From contig JALRBB010000314.1 in assembly GCA_023257915.1 (NCBI GenBank), positions 1-15,633 on the forward strand: a DNA stretch of 15,633 bases. Direction: 5' to 3'. A program made the translations under genes and the position numbers. Positions 1 through 7,168 of this stretch are shown here, piece by piece (the first letter of the stretch is position 1; each line of letters begins with the position of its first letter). The DNA is from Quisquiliibacterium sp. (GTDB taxonomy: Bacteria > Pseudomonadota > Gammaproteobacteria > Burkholderiales > Burkholderiaceae_E). The notes beneath the pieces were generated by a model. It did no database searches and was not told where the DNA came from. It saw only the letters and a program-made list of their open reading frames with translations.

Positions 1-1
1 C

Positions 2-184
2 GAGCGCCCCGGTGTGATGTTTGCCGACTGGGAACTGATCGGAGTTCCGCTGCGGGTCACGGTTGGCGAGCGCAGCCTGAAAGAAGGCAAGGTCGAGTTG
101 CTGGTACGCCGCGGGCTGCAGGCCAGCACAGTGGCGCTTGATGAGGCCGCACAGGCGGTTCGCCAGGCGCTGACCGGATGCTGA
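2..184 (+). CDS. proS: Prolyl-tRNA synthetase, C-terminal end (partial)
   Basis: Only the last 60 codons and the stop are in the window; the gene enters from the left edge. ProS charges tRNA(Pro) with proline in the cytoplasm. The visible part is the end of the anticodon-binding domain: the string [16 protein letters not shown] followed by [13 protein letters not shown] is the typical class II ProRS ending, in which the GERSLKEG segment leads into a strand and a final helix. The frame ends in TGA at 182-184. The lytic transglycosylase gene starts 7 bases later on the same strand, so the two are probably co-transcribed. Identification is by motif recognition; the catalytic core is outside the window. 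Confidence 0.9.
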   Translation, partial: ERPGVMFADWELIGVPLRVTVGERSLKEGKVELLVRRGLQASTVALDEAAQAVRQALTGC

Positions 185-191
185 GTCTGGC

Positions 192-857
192 ATGAGCATC
201 GGGGCGGCCTGGGCCAGGCGCCAGTCGTTCGTGGCACTGGTCGCCGTGCTGTGTCTGGCCTGGACCGCAAGGGTGGCTGCCGGCGATCAGCAGTATGAGC
301 CGATGTCGGTGTCGGTGCGCTCGGCTCTTGCTGCGTCGGTCGCCGAGAGCGCAGAGATCGAGCCGCGCTTCCTGTCCCCCGTTGACAAGGCAGACTGGCT
401 GGCCGCGATGTCGAGCGCACTGCCGGCCCGATGGAAACCCACCAGCCGACAACGCGTCGAGTTTTTGCTGGCGGCGCGCTATGAGGCGCAGCGCGCGGGT
501 CTGGATCCGCATCTGGTGCTCGGATTGATCGAGGTCGAAAGTAATTTCCGCCGCTACGCGGTGTCCGGTGCCGGTGCCCGCGGCTATATGCAGGTGATGC
601 CGTTCTGGACCGAGCTGCTCGGAGATGCCGATCCCGGCAAACTGTTCTCGATGCGCACCAACCTGCGCTATGGCTGCACGATCCTGCGCCACTACCTGGA
701 TCTGGAGCGCGGCGACCTGTTCCGTGCGCTTGGGCGCTACAACGGCAGCCTGGGGCGTCCGGAATACCCCAGTGCGGTGCTCAGGGCCTGGCGCCAGTGG
801 GAGTCGCGCGCGCCTGCAACGCGCTTCAGTTCAAGCGGCGCAGGCAGCGGCGGCTAG
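192..857 (+). CDS. Exported SLT-type lytic transglycosylase
   Basis: A 221-residue protein that should cleave the MurNAc-GlcNAc bond of peptidoglycan in the periplasm, leaving 1,6-anhydro-MurNAc ends. A hydrophobic stretch at residues 12-30 ending in an Ala-rich site reads as a Sec signal peptide; there is no good lipobox. The SLT domain covers about residues 85-205. It shows the catalytic Glu116 in the E-S-N-F motif, the GYMQVMP motif at 131-137 (usually G-L-M-Q-x-M-P) and RYNG at 182-185. The start at 192 lies just after the proS stop and keeps the full signal peptide. The tail from about 206 is low-complexity Ser/Gly. Position behind proS suggests housekeeping cell-wall turnover. No specific MltX name is justified. 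Confidence 0.88.
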   Translation: MSIGAAWARRQSFVALVAVLCLAWTARVAAGDQQYEPMSVSVRSALAASVAESAEIEPRFLSPVDKADWLAAMSSALPARWKPTSRQRVEFLLAARYEAQRAGLDPHLVLGLIEVESNFRRYAVSGAGARGYMQVMPFWTELLGDADPGKLFSMRTNLRYGCTILRHYLDLERGDLFRALGRYNGSLGRPEYPSAVLRAWRQWESRAPATRFSSSGAGSGG

Positions 858-859
858 GC

Positions 860-1303
860 TCAGACCCGCCCGATCGGGATCACGGCCAGCGTCATGCGCG
901 ACGCGCAGACTGCCTTCCCCTTGTCATCGATGATGTCGATTGCCCAAACCTGGGTGTTGCGCCCGACATGGACCGGCCGGCAGGTTCCGGTGACCCAGCC
1001 ACTGCGAACCGCCCGCAGGTGATTCGCGTTGATGTCCAGGCCGACGGCGGTCCAGCCTTCGTCGACGCACATGATTCCGGCAAGACTGCCCATGGTTTCG
1101 GCCAGCAGGACCGAGGAGCCGCCATGCAGCACGCCAAGCGGCTGCGTCGTACGCTGGTCGACCGGCATCCGGGCGCGCATGAAGTCGTCGCCGACTTCGG
1201 TGAACTCGATGCCCAGTCGCTCGACCGCGGAGTTTTCGTGAATCTTGTTGATCTCCTGGGGGGTGTAGCGACGGCGAAAGATGCTGGAGGAATTGGTGCT
1301 CAT
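860..1303 (-). CDS. Hotdog-fold acyl-CoA thioesterase (YdiI/EntH-like)
   Basis: A 147-residue single-domain hotdog thioesterase, which should hydrolyse an acyl-CoA or aroyl-CoA ester to free acid plus CoA. The central motif GVLHGGSSVLLAET (57-70) carries the oxyanion HGG turn and the candidate catalytic Glu69; the following GLDINANHLR and VHVGRNTQVW segments are close to E. coli YdiI (MenI) and EntH/YbdB. Family members act on 1,4-dihydroxy-2-naphthoyl-CoA, on benzoyl-type thioesters or as proofreaders, but no menaquinone or enterobactin genes are visible here, so the substrate is open. The ATG at 1301-1303 is preferred because the frame upstream reads into non-conserved sequence. The stop lies 2 bases from the transglycosylase stop (convergent). 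Confidence 0.85.
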   Translation of the reverse strand: MSTNSSSIFRRRYTPQEINKIHENSAVERLGIEFTEVGDDFMRARMPVDQRTTQPLGVLHGGSSVLLAETMGSLAGIMCVDEGWTAVGLDINANHLRAVRSGWVTGTCRPVHVGRNTQVWAIDIIDDKGKAVCASRMTLAVIPIGRV

Positions 1304-1350
1304 CGAAGGTTCCGGATGCGATGATCGTCGTTTGTGCGCAGATCGCGTGG

Positions 1351-1356
1351 ATTCTA
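1351..1356 (-). promoter_or_regulatory. Possible -10 element for the thioesterase gene
   Basis: In the 184-base divergent gap (1304-1487) the minus strand reads TAGAAT, five of six matches to the sigma-70 -10 consensus, 47 bases upstream of the thioesterase ATG. No convincing -35 is found at 16-18 bases from it, so this is a weak call. For the plus-strand gene starting at 1488 no clear promoter was seen in the same gap. Confidence 0.25.
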
Positions 1357-1487
1357 GCCTGCCAATGGGCGTCGGCCGCATTTGCCCGGATCGAGGATCA
1401 AGGCCACACTTGGATGGTCGGTAGCTTTGGGCGCGTCGGCCAAGATCGGGTTGGCACGGGTGGCAACCATCAACTGAGGAGCGTGCG

Positions 1488-2666
1488 GTGATCGGACCGA
1501 AAATCGATGCATCGAAGGCCAGGGAACTCGTTGAGAAGACGGTCGATGCGGTGCCAGGCCTGCGCCGGCGCTCGCGTGAGCCTGCTTCCCGGTCTGCGTC
1601 CGGATCGATGCCGATGCCGGAGCCTGCGTTGCCGGTAATTCCGACCATGGGCGTGGGTTCGCTCGCGGTGCCCGGTTGGTTCTCGCTGCTGGTCAGGCAG
1701 ATGCGCAACGAGGCTGTCGGCGAGGACGATCGCGACGAACTGTTCGCTGATGCGTTGCGCCTGGCGGTGGGTGACCAGATCGAAGCCGGGCTCGACATCC
1801 TGTCCGATGGCGAGGTGCGCCGTCAGCGCTTTGTGTTCGAGATGCACGACCGGTTGACCGGACTTCGCAGGCTCGAGACCCGACGCAAGCTCGGCGTGCA
1901 TGGCTACGATCAGGTGCCGCAGTTCGAGGTCACGGGCAATATTGAGGCGCCGCAAGGCCTGGGGATTGTCGAGGACTTCGAAAAGCTGCGCGATGCGGCG
2001 CCGGGTCGGGCGCTGAAGATTGCGGTCCCCGGGCCGCTGACGCTGGCCAGCATGGTCCATCGTGCCCGGCGCAGCGAAGAGAGCGTGCTCGACGATTTGG
2101 TGCGGGTCGTGCGGCGCGAGGTCGAGCGCCTGTTGCAGGCAGGTGCCAGGCGCATCCAGATCGATGAACCAGGCCTGGCGCATCCAACCCATGGCTTGTC
2201 GCTGGCGGCGGCCGCGCAGATGGTCAATCGATGCATCGAGGGGACGAGCGCACGCTTTAGCGTGCATGTCTGTTTTGGCAACAACCTCGGTCGGCCGGTC
2301 TCGAGTCGCGACCTTGCGCGGCTGATGCCGGCATTCGACGCGCTGATCGCACGCGAGCTGGTGCTCGAGTTCGCCAACCGCGAGATGGCGCAAGTCGATC
2401 TGCTCGCCTCGATTCCGGATCGCTTCGATATCGCGGCTGGTGTCGTCGATGTGAAGTCGTTTTACATCGAATCGGCCGACGATGTGGCCCGGCGCCTGCA
2501 GATGGTGCTCGACCATGTGCCGGCGCAGCGAATCGTCGCGACCGCCGATTGCGGGTTTTCGGCGCTGCCGCGACAGATTGCACGCGCCAAGATGCGGGCA
2601 CTGGTCGGCGGGGCGGCCCTGGTGCGCGGATCAGCTGCGCCGATCGAGTCAGGCGTCAAGGTCTGA
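1488..2666 (+). CDS. MetE C-terminal-like zinc alkyltransferase
   Basis: A 392-residue protein of the cobalamin-independent methionine synthase (MetE) C-terminal / UROD-like TIM-barrel family, lacking the MetE N-terminal half (full MetE is about 750 residues). A complete zinc set is visible: His260-x-Cys262, Glu294 and Cys355 in DCGFSALPR. The SDGEVRRQRF (106-115) and QIDEPG (224-229) motifs also match the family. Such proteins move an alkyl group to a thiol; known members include folate-independent 'core' methionine synthases and epoxyalkane:coenzyme M transferase. The acceptor and donor here are unknown. Residues 1-47 are a Ser/Arg/Pro-rich extension. GTG start with GAGGA at 1476-1480, 7 bases upstream. 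Convergent with the FAD oxidase gene and divergent from the thioesterase gene. Confidence 0.82.
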   Translation: MIGPKIDASKARELVEKTVDAVPGLRRRSREPASRSASGSMPMPEPALPVIPTMGVGSLAVPGWFSLLVRQMRNEAVGEDDRDELFADALRLAVGDQIEAGLDILSDGEVRRQRFVFEMHDRLTGLRRLETRRKLGVHGYDQVPQFEVTGNIEAPQGLGIVEDFEKLRDAAPGRALKIAVPGPLTLASMVHRARRSEESVLDDLVRVVRREVERLLQAGARRIQIDEPGLAHPTHGLSLAAAAQMVNRCIEGTSARFSVHVCFGNNLGRPVSSRDLARLMPAFDALIARELVLEFANREMAQVDLLASIPDRFDIAAGVVDVKSFYIESADDVARRLQMVLDHVPAQRIVATADCGFSALPRQIARAKMRALVGGAALVRGSAAPIESGVKV

Positions 2667-2670
2667 GCAT

Positions 2671-2687
2671 CGACCGCCCGGCGGTCG
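2671..2687. terminator. GC-rich perfect hairpin between convergent genes
   Basis: CGACCGCC and GGCGGTCG form a perfect 8-base inverted repeat around one central base, starting 4 bases after the stop of the MetE-like gene and 48 bases beyond the end of the convergent FAD-oxidase gene. No T-run follows on either strand, so this is not a canonical intrinsic terminator. It could still end transcription or protect 3' ends, or be a protein-binding palindrome. Confidence 0.35.
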
Positions 2688-2735
2688 TGGGCCAGATCGC
2701 GACGCCGCGATCCCGCAGCACCGCGACGCCTGCGC

Positions 2736-4184
2736 CTAGCCGACGACCTTGCCCGGGTTCATGATTCCTTGAGGATCGAGCGCCTGCTTGATGCTGCGCA
2801 TCAGCGCAATCTCGACCGGTGACTTGTAGCGCACATTCTCGTCGCGCTTGAGCTGGCCCAGGCCGTGCTCGGCCGAGATCGAGCCGCGGTGGGTGGCGAC
2901 CGCGTCGTGCACGATCCGGTTGATCGCCGGTTCATTGCTCATGAACGCCTCCGGCGACACACCGGGCGCGGGTGACACGTTGTAGTGCAGGTTGCCGTCG
3001 CCAAGGTGGCCGAACACCACCATGCGCACGCCCTCGTAGGCGGCTTCGATCGTCGCATTGGTTTCGATGATGAAGCGATCGATCGAGGAGATCGGCACCG
3101 AGATGTCGTGCTTGATGTTCTTGCCCTCGAGCACTTGCGCCTCAGGCACGCTTTCACGCAAGGCCCAGAACGCGCGCGATTGCGCGATCGATGCGGCGAT
3201 CGCGGCGTCGGTGATCGTTCCGGACTCCAGCGCTTCGCTGCACAGTGCCTCGAAGCGTTCGGCTGCATGCGCCTCGCTTTCGGAGTCGGACGACTCGAGA
3301 AGCACGTACCACGGGCTCGGAGTCGACACTGGCCGTCGGCACTGGGCGAAATGGCGCTCGACAATCGTCAGGCAGTAGTCGCTGATCAGCTCGAAGCCGG
3401 TCAGCGAGGCGGCGAGCCGTGATTGCGCCATGCCGAGCAGCTTCATCGCGGCCTGCGGATCGGGCACCGCCGCGATCGCGGTCACCTGGGCGACCGGTTG
3501 CGGGTAGAGCTTCATCGTGGCTGCGGTGATCACGCCAAGCGTACCTTCGGCGCCGATGAACAGGTCCTTCAGATCGTAGCCGGTGTTGTCCTTGCGCAGA
3601 CCACGCAGCCCGTTCCAGATCTCGCCCGACGGCGTCACGACTTCCAGGCCGAGGCACAGCTCACGGGTGTTGCCATAGCGCAGTACCTGCACGCCGCCGG
3701 CGTTCGTGGACAGGTTGCCGCCGATCATGCAGGAGCCTTCGGCGCCCAGCGACAGCGGAAACAGCCGCTCGGCTTCGCGCGCCGCCTGTTGAACATGCTG
3801 CAGGATGCAGCCGGCCTCGACCGTGATGGTGTTGTTGATCGTGTCGACCGCGCGCACGCGGTTCATCCGAGCCAGCGACAGCAGGATCGAGTGGCCGGAT
3901 TCGTCAGGCACGCCGCCGCCGACCAGGCCGGTATTACCGCCTTGCGGCACGACCGCAATCCGGTGCTCGGCGCACCAGCGCACGACAGCCGCGACATCTT
4001 CGGTGGAGTCGGGTTGGGCGACGGCCATGGCCTTGCCGACATAGCGCTTGCGCCAGTCGAGCAGAAACGGGGCGGTGTCGGACTCATCGGTTAGCAGCCT
4101 GCCTGAGAAGCGGGTGCGCAAGTCGGCGAGCAGCGTGGCTGATTTGGCGCTGTCTTGAAGGGCGGTGTCTTGGCGTGCGTTCAT
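2736..4184 (-). CDS. FAD-linked D-2-hydroxyacid dehydrogenase (GlcD/D2HGDH type)
   Basis: A 482-residue flavoprotein of the VAO/PCMH family that should oxidise a D-2-hydroxyacid (such as D-lactate, D-2-hydroxyglutarate or glycolate) to the 2-oxoacid, passing electrons to a quinone, cytochrome or ETF. The FAD-binding PCMH domain occupies about residues 48-230, with VPQGGNTGLVGG at 79-90 and the IGAEGTLG segment at 210-217. The C-terminal substrate domain has FGHLGDGNLHYN (391-402), AEHGLG (438-443) and a NPGKV end (476-480). His393, His400 and Glu439 match the metal/substrate-binding set of D2HGDH-type enzymes. ATG at 4182-4184 is chosen from family length; the open frame further upstream is divergent, non-coding-looking sequence. 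No iron-sulfur domain is present. Convergent with the MetE-like gene. Confidence 0.85.
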   Translation of the reverse strand: MNARQDTALQDSAKSATLLADLRTRFSGRLLTDESDTAPFLLDWRKRYVGKAMAVAQPDSTEDVAAVVRWCAEHRIAVVPQGGNTGLVGGGVPDESGHSILLSLARMNRVRAVDTINNTITVEAGCILQHVQQAAREAERLFPLSLGAEGSCMIGGNLSTNAGGVQVLRYGNTRELCLGLEVVTPSGEIWNGLRGLRKDNTGYDLKDLFIGAEGTLGVITAATMKLYPQPVAQVTAIAAVPDPQAAMKLLGMAQSRLAASLTGFELISDYCLTIVERHFAQCRRPVSTPSPWYVLLESSDSESEAHAAERFEALCSEALESGTITDAAIAASIAQSRAFWALRESVPEAQVLEGKNIKHDISVPISSIDRFIIETNATIEAAYEGVRMVVFGHLGDGNLHYNVSPAPGVSPEAFMSNEPAINRIVHDAVATHRGSISAEHGLGQLKRDENVRYKSPVEIALMRSIKQALDPQGIMNPGKVVG

Positions 4185-4192
4185 GGTGTGCG

Positions 4193-4198
4193 ATTTTA
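4193..4198 (-). promoter_or_regulatory. Possible -10 element of the FAD-oxidase gene
   Basis: The minus strand reads TAAAAT (five of six to TATAAT) about 9 bases upstream of the ATG at 4184, in the 108-base divergent gap. A start site 7 bases downstream would give an almost leaderless mRNA, which fits the absence of a visible Shine-Dalgarno sequence there. No good -35 is seen, so the call is tentative. Confidence 0.25.
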
Positions 4199-4292
4199 CT
4201 CGCTCCGCCCGGCTGGCGGGATTCGGCGATACTGCGGGTCGCGCGGACGATGGCCGACCGGTGGCCGCCCGTTGCCAGGGGATTGAATCGCC

Positions 4293-5915
4293 ATGCAGGC
4301 AGGTGACTTGCCGCTCGAGGAGCGAACCATTGGGAAAGTGCTGGCCGACCGGGCAGCACGGGTTGGGGATCGACCGTTCTTGCGCTGGCAGGGACAGCTG
4401 ACCACCTACGCGCAGGCCGAGTCGCTGAGCAATCGCTACGCAAACGGTTTCGCAGCGCTCGGCATCGGGCATGGTGATCATGTCGCGGTGATGATGCCGA
4501 ACTGCCCGCAGTTTCTCTGGGTGATCTGGGGGCTCGGCAAGCTGGGCGCGGTGGCGGTTCCGCTCAATACCGCGGCCAAGGGCGACATGCTGGCCTACTT
4601 CATCGAACATTCGGATTCCACCCGTCTTGTGATCGACGCGCAGTGGCTCGACCGGCTGCAGGCGGTTGCGCCCGGGCTGACCAAGTTGCGCGAGTGCCTG
4701 GTGCATTCGGACTCTCAGGATCCGCTGCCGGACCTGCCGGCGGGGCATTCGGTGCGCCGGCTCGCGCAGGTTGTCGCGGATGACGACACCGCGCCACCAA
4801 CGGATCGGGTGCGCTATGACGACACGCATCTGATCATGTACACCTCCGGGACGACCGGGCCGTCCAAGGGGGTCATGTGTCCGCATTCTCAGGGGCTGGG
4901 CATCGGCCGGTCGATTGCGACCGATTTTGGCTATCAGTCGGACGATGTCCTGTATGTCTGCCTGCCGCTGTTTCACGCCAATGCGCTCTGGTATTCCTGT
5001 TGCGCGGCATTGTGGGCTGACGCGTCGATCGCGCTGTCGCCGCGCTTTTCGGCGAGCGCCTTCTGGGACGAACTGCTACAAAGCGGCGCCACGCAATTCA
5101 ACTCGCTTGGGGCCATGACCAACATCATCATGCAGTTGCCGCCGGGCCCGCATGAGCGCAGGCACGCGTTACGGCAGTGCATGGTCGTGCCGGTTCAGCC
5201 GACCTTGTATCGCGAGATTCAGCAGCGCTATGGCGTCAAGCTCACGTCGGTGTTCGCGATGACCGAGAACTATGCGGTCACCACCTTTTTGCCGGACGAT
5301 CATCCCGAGAAGGCCGGGTCGGCGGGCGCCGGACGCGAGGCATCACGGCTGCGCATCGTGGACGACAACGGCCTGGCGCTTGCCTGCGGCGAGGTCGGCG
5401 AAATCCAGTTGATGCCCTTGCAGCCCGGCTCGATGATGAAGGGCTATTACCGGATGCCGCAAGAGACCGAGCAGGCATTTGCCGACGGATGGTTTCGCAC
5501 CGGTGATCGTGGCTGGCTCGATGCCGACGGGTATCTGTATTTCGTCGATCGCAAGAAGGAAGCGATCCGGCGTCGTGGCGAAAACATCTCGGCCTACGAG
5601 GTCGAGATGATTTTGTCGCGTCATCCGGCGGTGCTGGAGGCGGCGGCGATCGCGGTGCCCTCGGAGCTGAGCGAAGACGAGGTGATGGTGTATCTGGTGC
5701 TGCGCCCTGGCATGCAGGTCACGCATCAGGAGATCGTGCGTTTTGCCGATGCGAACATGAGCCACTTCATGGTTCCGCGGTTCGTGGAATTCATCGACGC
5801 GCTGCCCAAGACCGCAACCGAGAAAATCGAAAAGTACAAGCTCAAGCAGGATGCGGCCGCTCGCCGTGATTCGCTTTGGGATCGCGACAAGGCCGGGATC
5901 CGGCTGCAGCGTTGA
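4293..5915 (+). CDS. AMP-forming acyl-CoA ligase (CaiC-like)
   Basis: A 540-residue ANL-superfamily enzyme that should activate an organic acid with ATP to acyl-AMP and then form acyl-CoA. In order: P-loop YTSGTTGPSKG (183-193), FAMTEN (321-326, the A5 region), GWFRTGD (399-405, ribose-binding Asp405), hinge DRKK (419-422), RRRGENIS (426-433) and the catalytic Lys511 in TATEKIEKYK. The RRGEN variant and overall length are closest to carnitine/crotonobetaine-CoA ligase CaiC and 'ATP-dependent acyl-CoA ligase' proteins, but the acid cannot be deduced. ATG start with AGGGGA at 4277-4282. First gene of a likely operon with the thiolase-fold and DUF35 genes; it is divergent from the FAD oxidase with a 108-base gap. 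Confidence 0.88.
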   Translation: MQAGDLPLEERTIGKVLADRAARVGDRPFLRWQGQLTTYAQAESLSNRYANGFAALGIGHGDHVAVMMPNCPQFLWVIWGLGKLGAVAVPLNTAAKGDMLAYFIEHSDSTRLVIDAQWLDRLQAVAPGLTKLRECLVHSDSQDPLPDLPAGHSVRRLAQVVADDDTAPPTDRVRYDDTHLIMYTSGTTGPSKGVMCPHSQGLGIGRSIATDFGYQSDDVLYVCLPLFHANALWYSCCAALWADASIALSPRFSASAFWDELLQSGATQFNSLGAMTNIIMQLPPGPHERRHALRQCMVVPVQPTLYREIQQRYGVKLTSVFAMTENYAVTTFLPDDHPEKAGSAGAGREASRLRIVDDNGLALACGEVGEIQLMPLQPGSMMKGYYRMPQETEQAFADGWFRTGDRGWLDADGYLYFVDRKKEAIRRRGENISAYEVEMILSRHPAVLEAAAIAVPSELSEDEVMVYLVLRPGMQVTHQEIVRFADANMSHFMVPRFVEFIDALPKTATEKIEKYKLKQDAAARRDSLWDRDKAGIRLQR

Positions 5916-5944
5916 GCAGGCAGGCAACGAAAGGGGCGCATCAG

Positions 5945-7168
5945 GTGCAAGGCAGCAGCGGTGGCAGCAGCGGCGCGATCAGGCGCAGCGCGGCAATCCT
6001 CGGATACGCGGCCGTTCCGGTCGGCGTCTATCAGCGCGCCGCCAGTGGGCAGGAAATTCTCGAACACGAACTGGCGGCCGGTGTTGTACTCGACGCAATG
6101 GCGATGGCCGGTCTCGAAAAGCGCGATGTCGACGGCGTGGTCGTCGCGCATCCGGGCGACCATACCCGCCAGTGCTACTTCCACACCTTCCTGACGTCGC
6201 ATCTCGGGATCCGCGCCAGTTCGAGCGTGATCCAGGTCCTGGGCAATGGCATGACTGGCGGTCACGCGTTTGATGTCGCGCTGCAGCAGGTGGAATCGGG
6301 TCTGGCCGACTGCGTGCTGTCGGTCGGTGTGCACTTCGAGACCGGGATGCCGACCGCCGAGCATCTCGACTACAGCATCCGGCTCACCGGCGACGTGGAT
6401 TTTCAGACAGTGTTTGGTGCGGTTCCGATCGCCTGGTACGCGATGGACGCACAACGCTATCTGCACGAGCACCGGATGCCGCGCGCGACCCTGGCGTCGA
6501 TCGCGATCAAGAATCGGGAGCATGCGCGCCGCAATCCGCTGGCCCAGTACCGAGGTCCGCTGACCCTGGACGAGGTGCTGCAGGCCCGGCCGATCGTCGA
6601 GCCGCTCGGTTTGTTCGAGGTGCCGGGGCGGGCCGATGGTGCGGCTGCGCTGGTGGTGGTCAGTGAAGACCTGGCCCGGGAAAGCGGGCGGGACTATGTA
6701 CGGGTGCGTTCGCGCGGCTTCGAGCACGAAGGCCTACATCAGATTTCGGACCGACCCGGCGATGCGCTCGACTATGCGACGTTGCGCGTGGCAGCCTCGC
6801 GGGCGCTTGCCGACGCCGGGGTTTCGCTCAATGACATCGATACCTTTCAGGTCTACGCGCCGTGCACCATCGTCGAGGCACTCGGCACCGAGGCGCTTGG
6901 GCTGTTTCCGCGCGGGCACGGGGCACCCGCGGCGCAGGCTGGCTACACCCGTTACGACGGCAGGCGTCCGGTCAATACCTGCGGCGGCTGCCTGTCGCGC
7001 GGCCATCCGCCCGAGGTCACGCCCTTGTATGACCTCGTCGAAGCGGTGACGCAGTTGCTCGGGCGCGCGCAGACGCGGCAGGTTCAGGACGCGCGCCTGG
7101 CCTTGACCGCCTGCGAACTGGGCAAGTACAACGCTGCGCTGGTCCATGTGCTGGAGGCCTGCCGATGA
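5945..7168 (+). CDS. Thiolase-fold protein lacking the usual nucleophilic Cys (lipid-transfer/Ltp2-like)
   Basis: A 407-residue thiolase-superfamily protein of the SCP-x/lipid-transfer type. Thiolases form or cleave the bond next to a CoA thioester; some relatives (Ltp2) are retro-aldolases. The segment expected to hold the nucleophilic Cys reads IQVLGNGMTGGHAF (96-109), with Gly102 at the Cys position by my alignment. The second half has YAPC (304-307) where YDxF is common, NTCGGCLSRGHP (344-355) with His354 of the GHP motif, and Cys390 near the usual acid/base Cys position. The GTG at 5945 is chosen because GGGG at 5933-5936 precedes it by 8 bases; an ATG at 5876 would overlap the ligase gene. 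The end overlaps the DUF35 start by ATGA, implying translational coupling and a complex. The superfamily is secure, the reaction is not. Confidence 0.83.
   Translation: MQGSSGGSSGAIRRSAAILGYAAVPVGVYQRAASGQEILEHELAAGVVLDAMAMAGLEKRDVDGVVVAHPGDHTRQCYFHTFLTSHLGIRASSSVIQVLGNGMTGGHAFDVALQQVESGLADCVLSVGVHFETGMPTAEHLDYSIRLTGDVDFQTVFGAVPIAWYAMDAQRYLHEHRMPRATLASIAIKNREHARRNPLAQYRGPLTLDEVLQARPIVEPLGLFEVPGRADGAAALVVVSEDLARESGRDYVRVRSRGFEHEGLHQISDRPGDALDYATLRVAASRALADAGVSLNDIDTFQVYAPCTIVEALGTEALGLFPRGHGAPAAQAGYTRYDGRRPVNTCGGCLSRGHPPEVTPLYDLVEAVTQLLGRAQTRQVQDARLALTACELGKYNAALVHVLEACR

Noticed and set aside
1470..2516. Long minus-strand open frame (about 348 codons) opposite the MetE-like gene
   Set aside because: It has no recognisable domain and lies opposite a gene with intact zinc motifs; high GC codon use commonly leaves such antisense frames open.
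4185..4976. Upstream extension of the FAD-oxidase frame to about 746 codons
   Set aside because: The added N-terminal part is antisense to the CoA ligase and is not part of the PCMH family; the ATG at 4184 gives the usual length.
5876..5944. ATG at 5876 as the start of the thiolase-fold protein
   Set aside because: It lies inside the ligase gene and encodes non-conserved residues, whereas the GTG at 5945 has a well-placed GGGG site.
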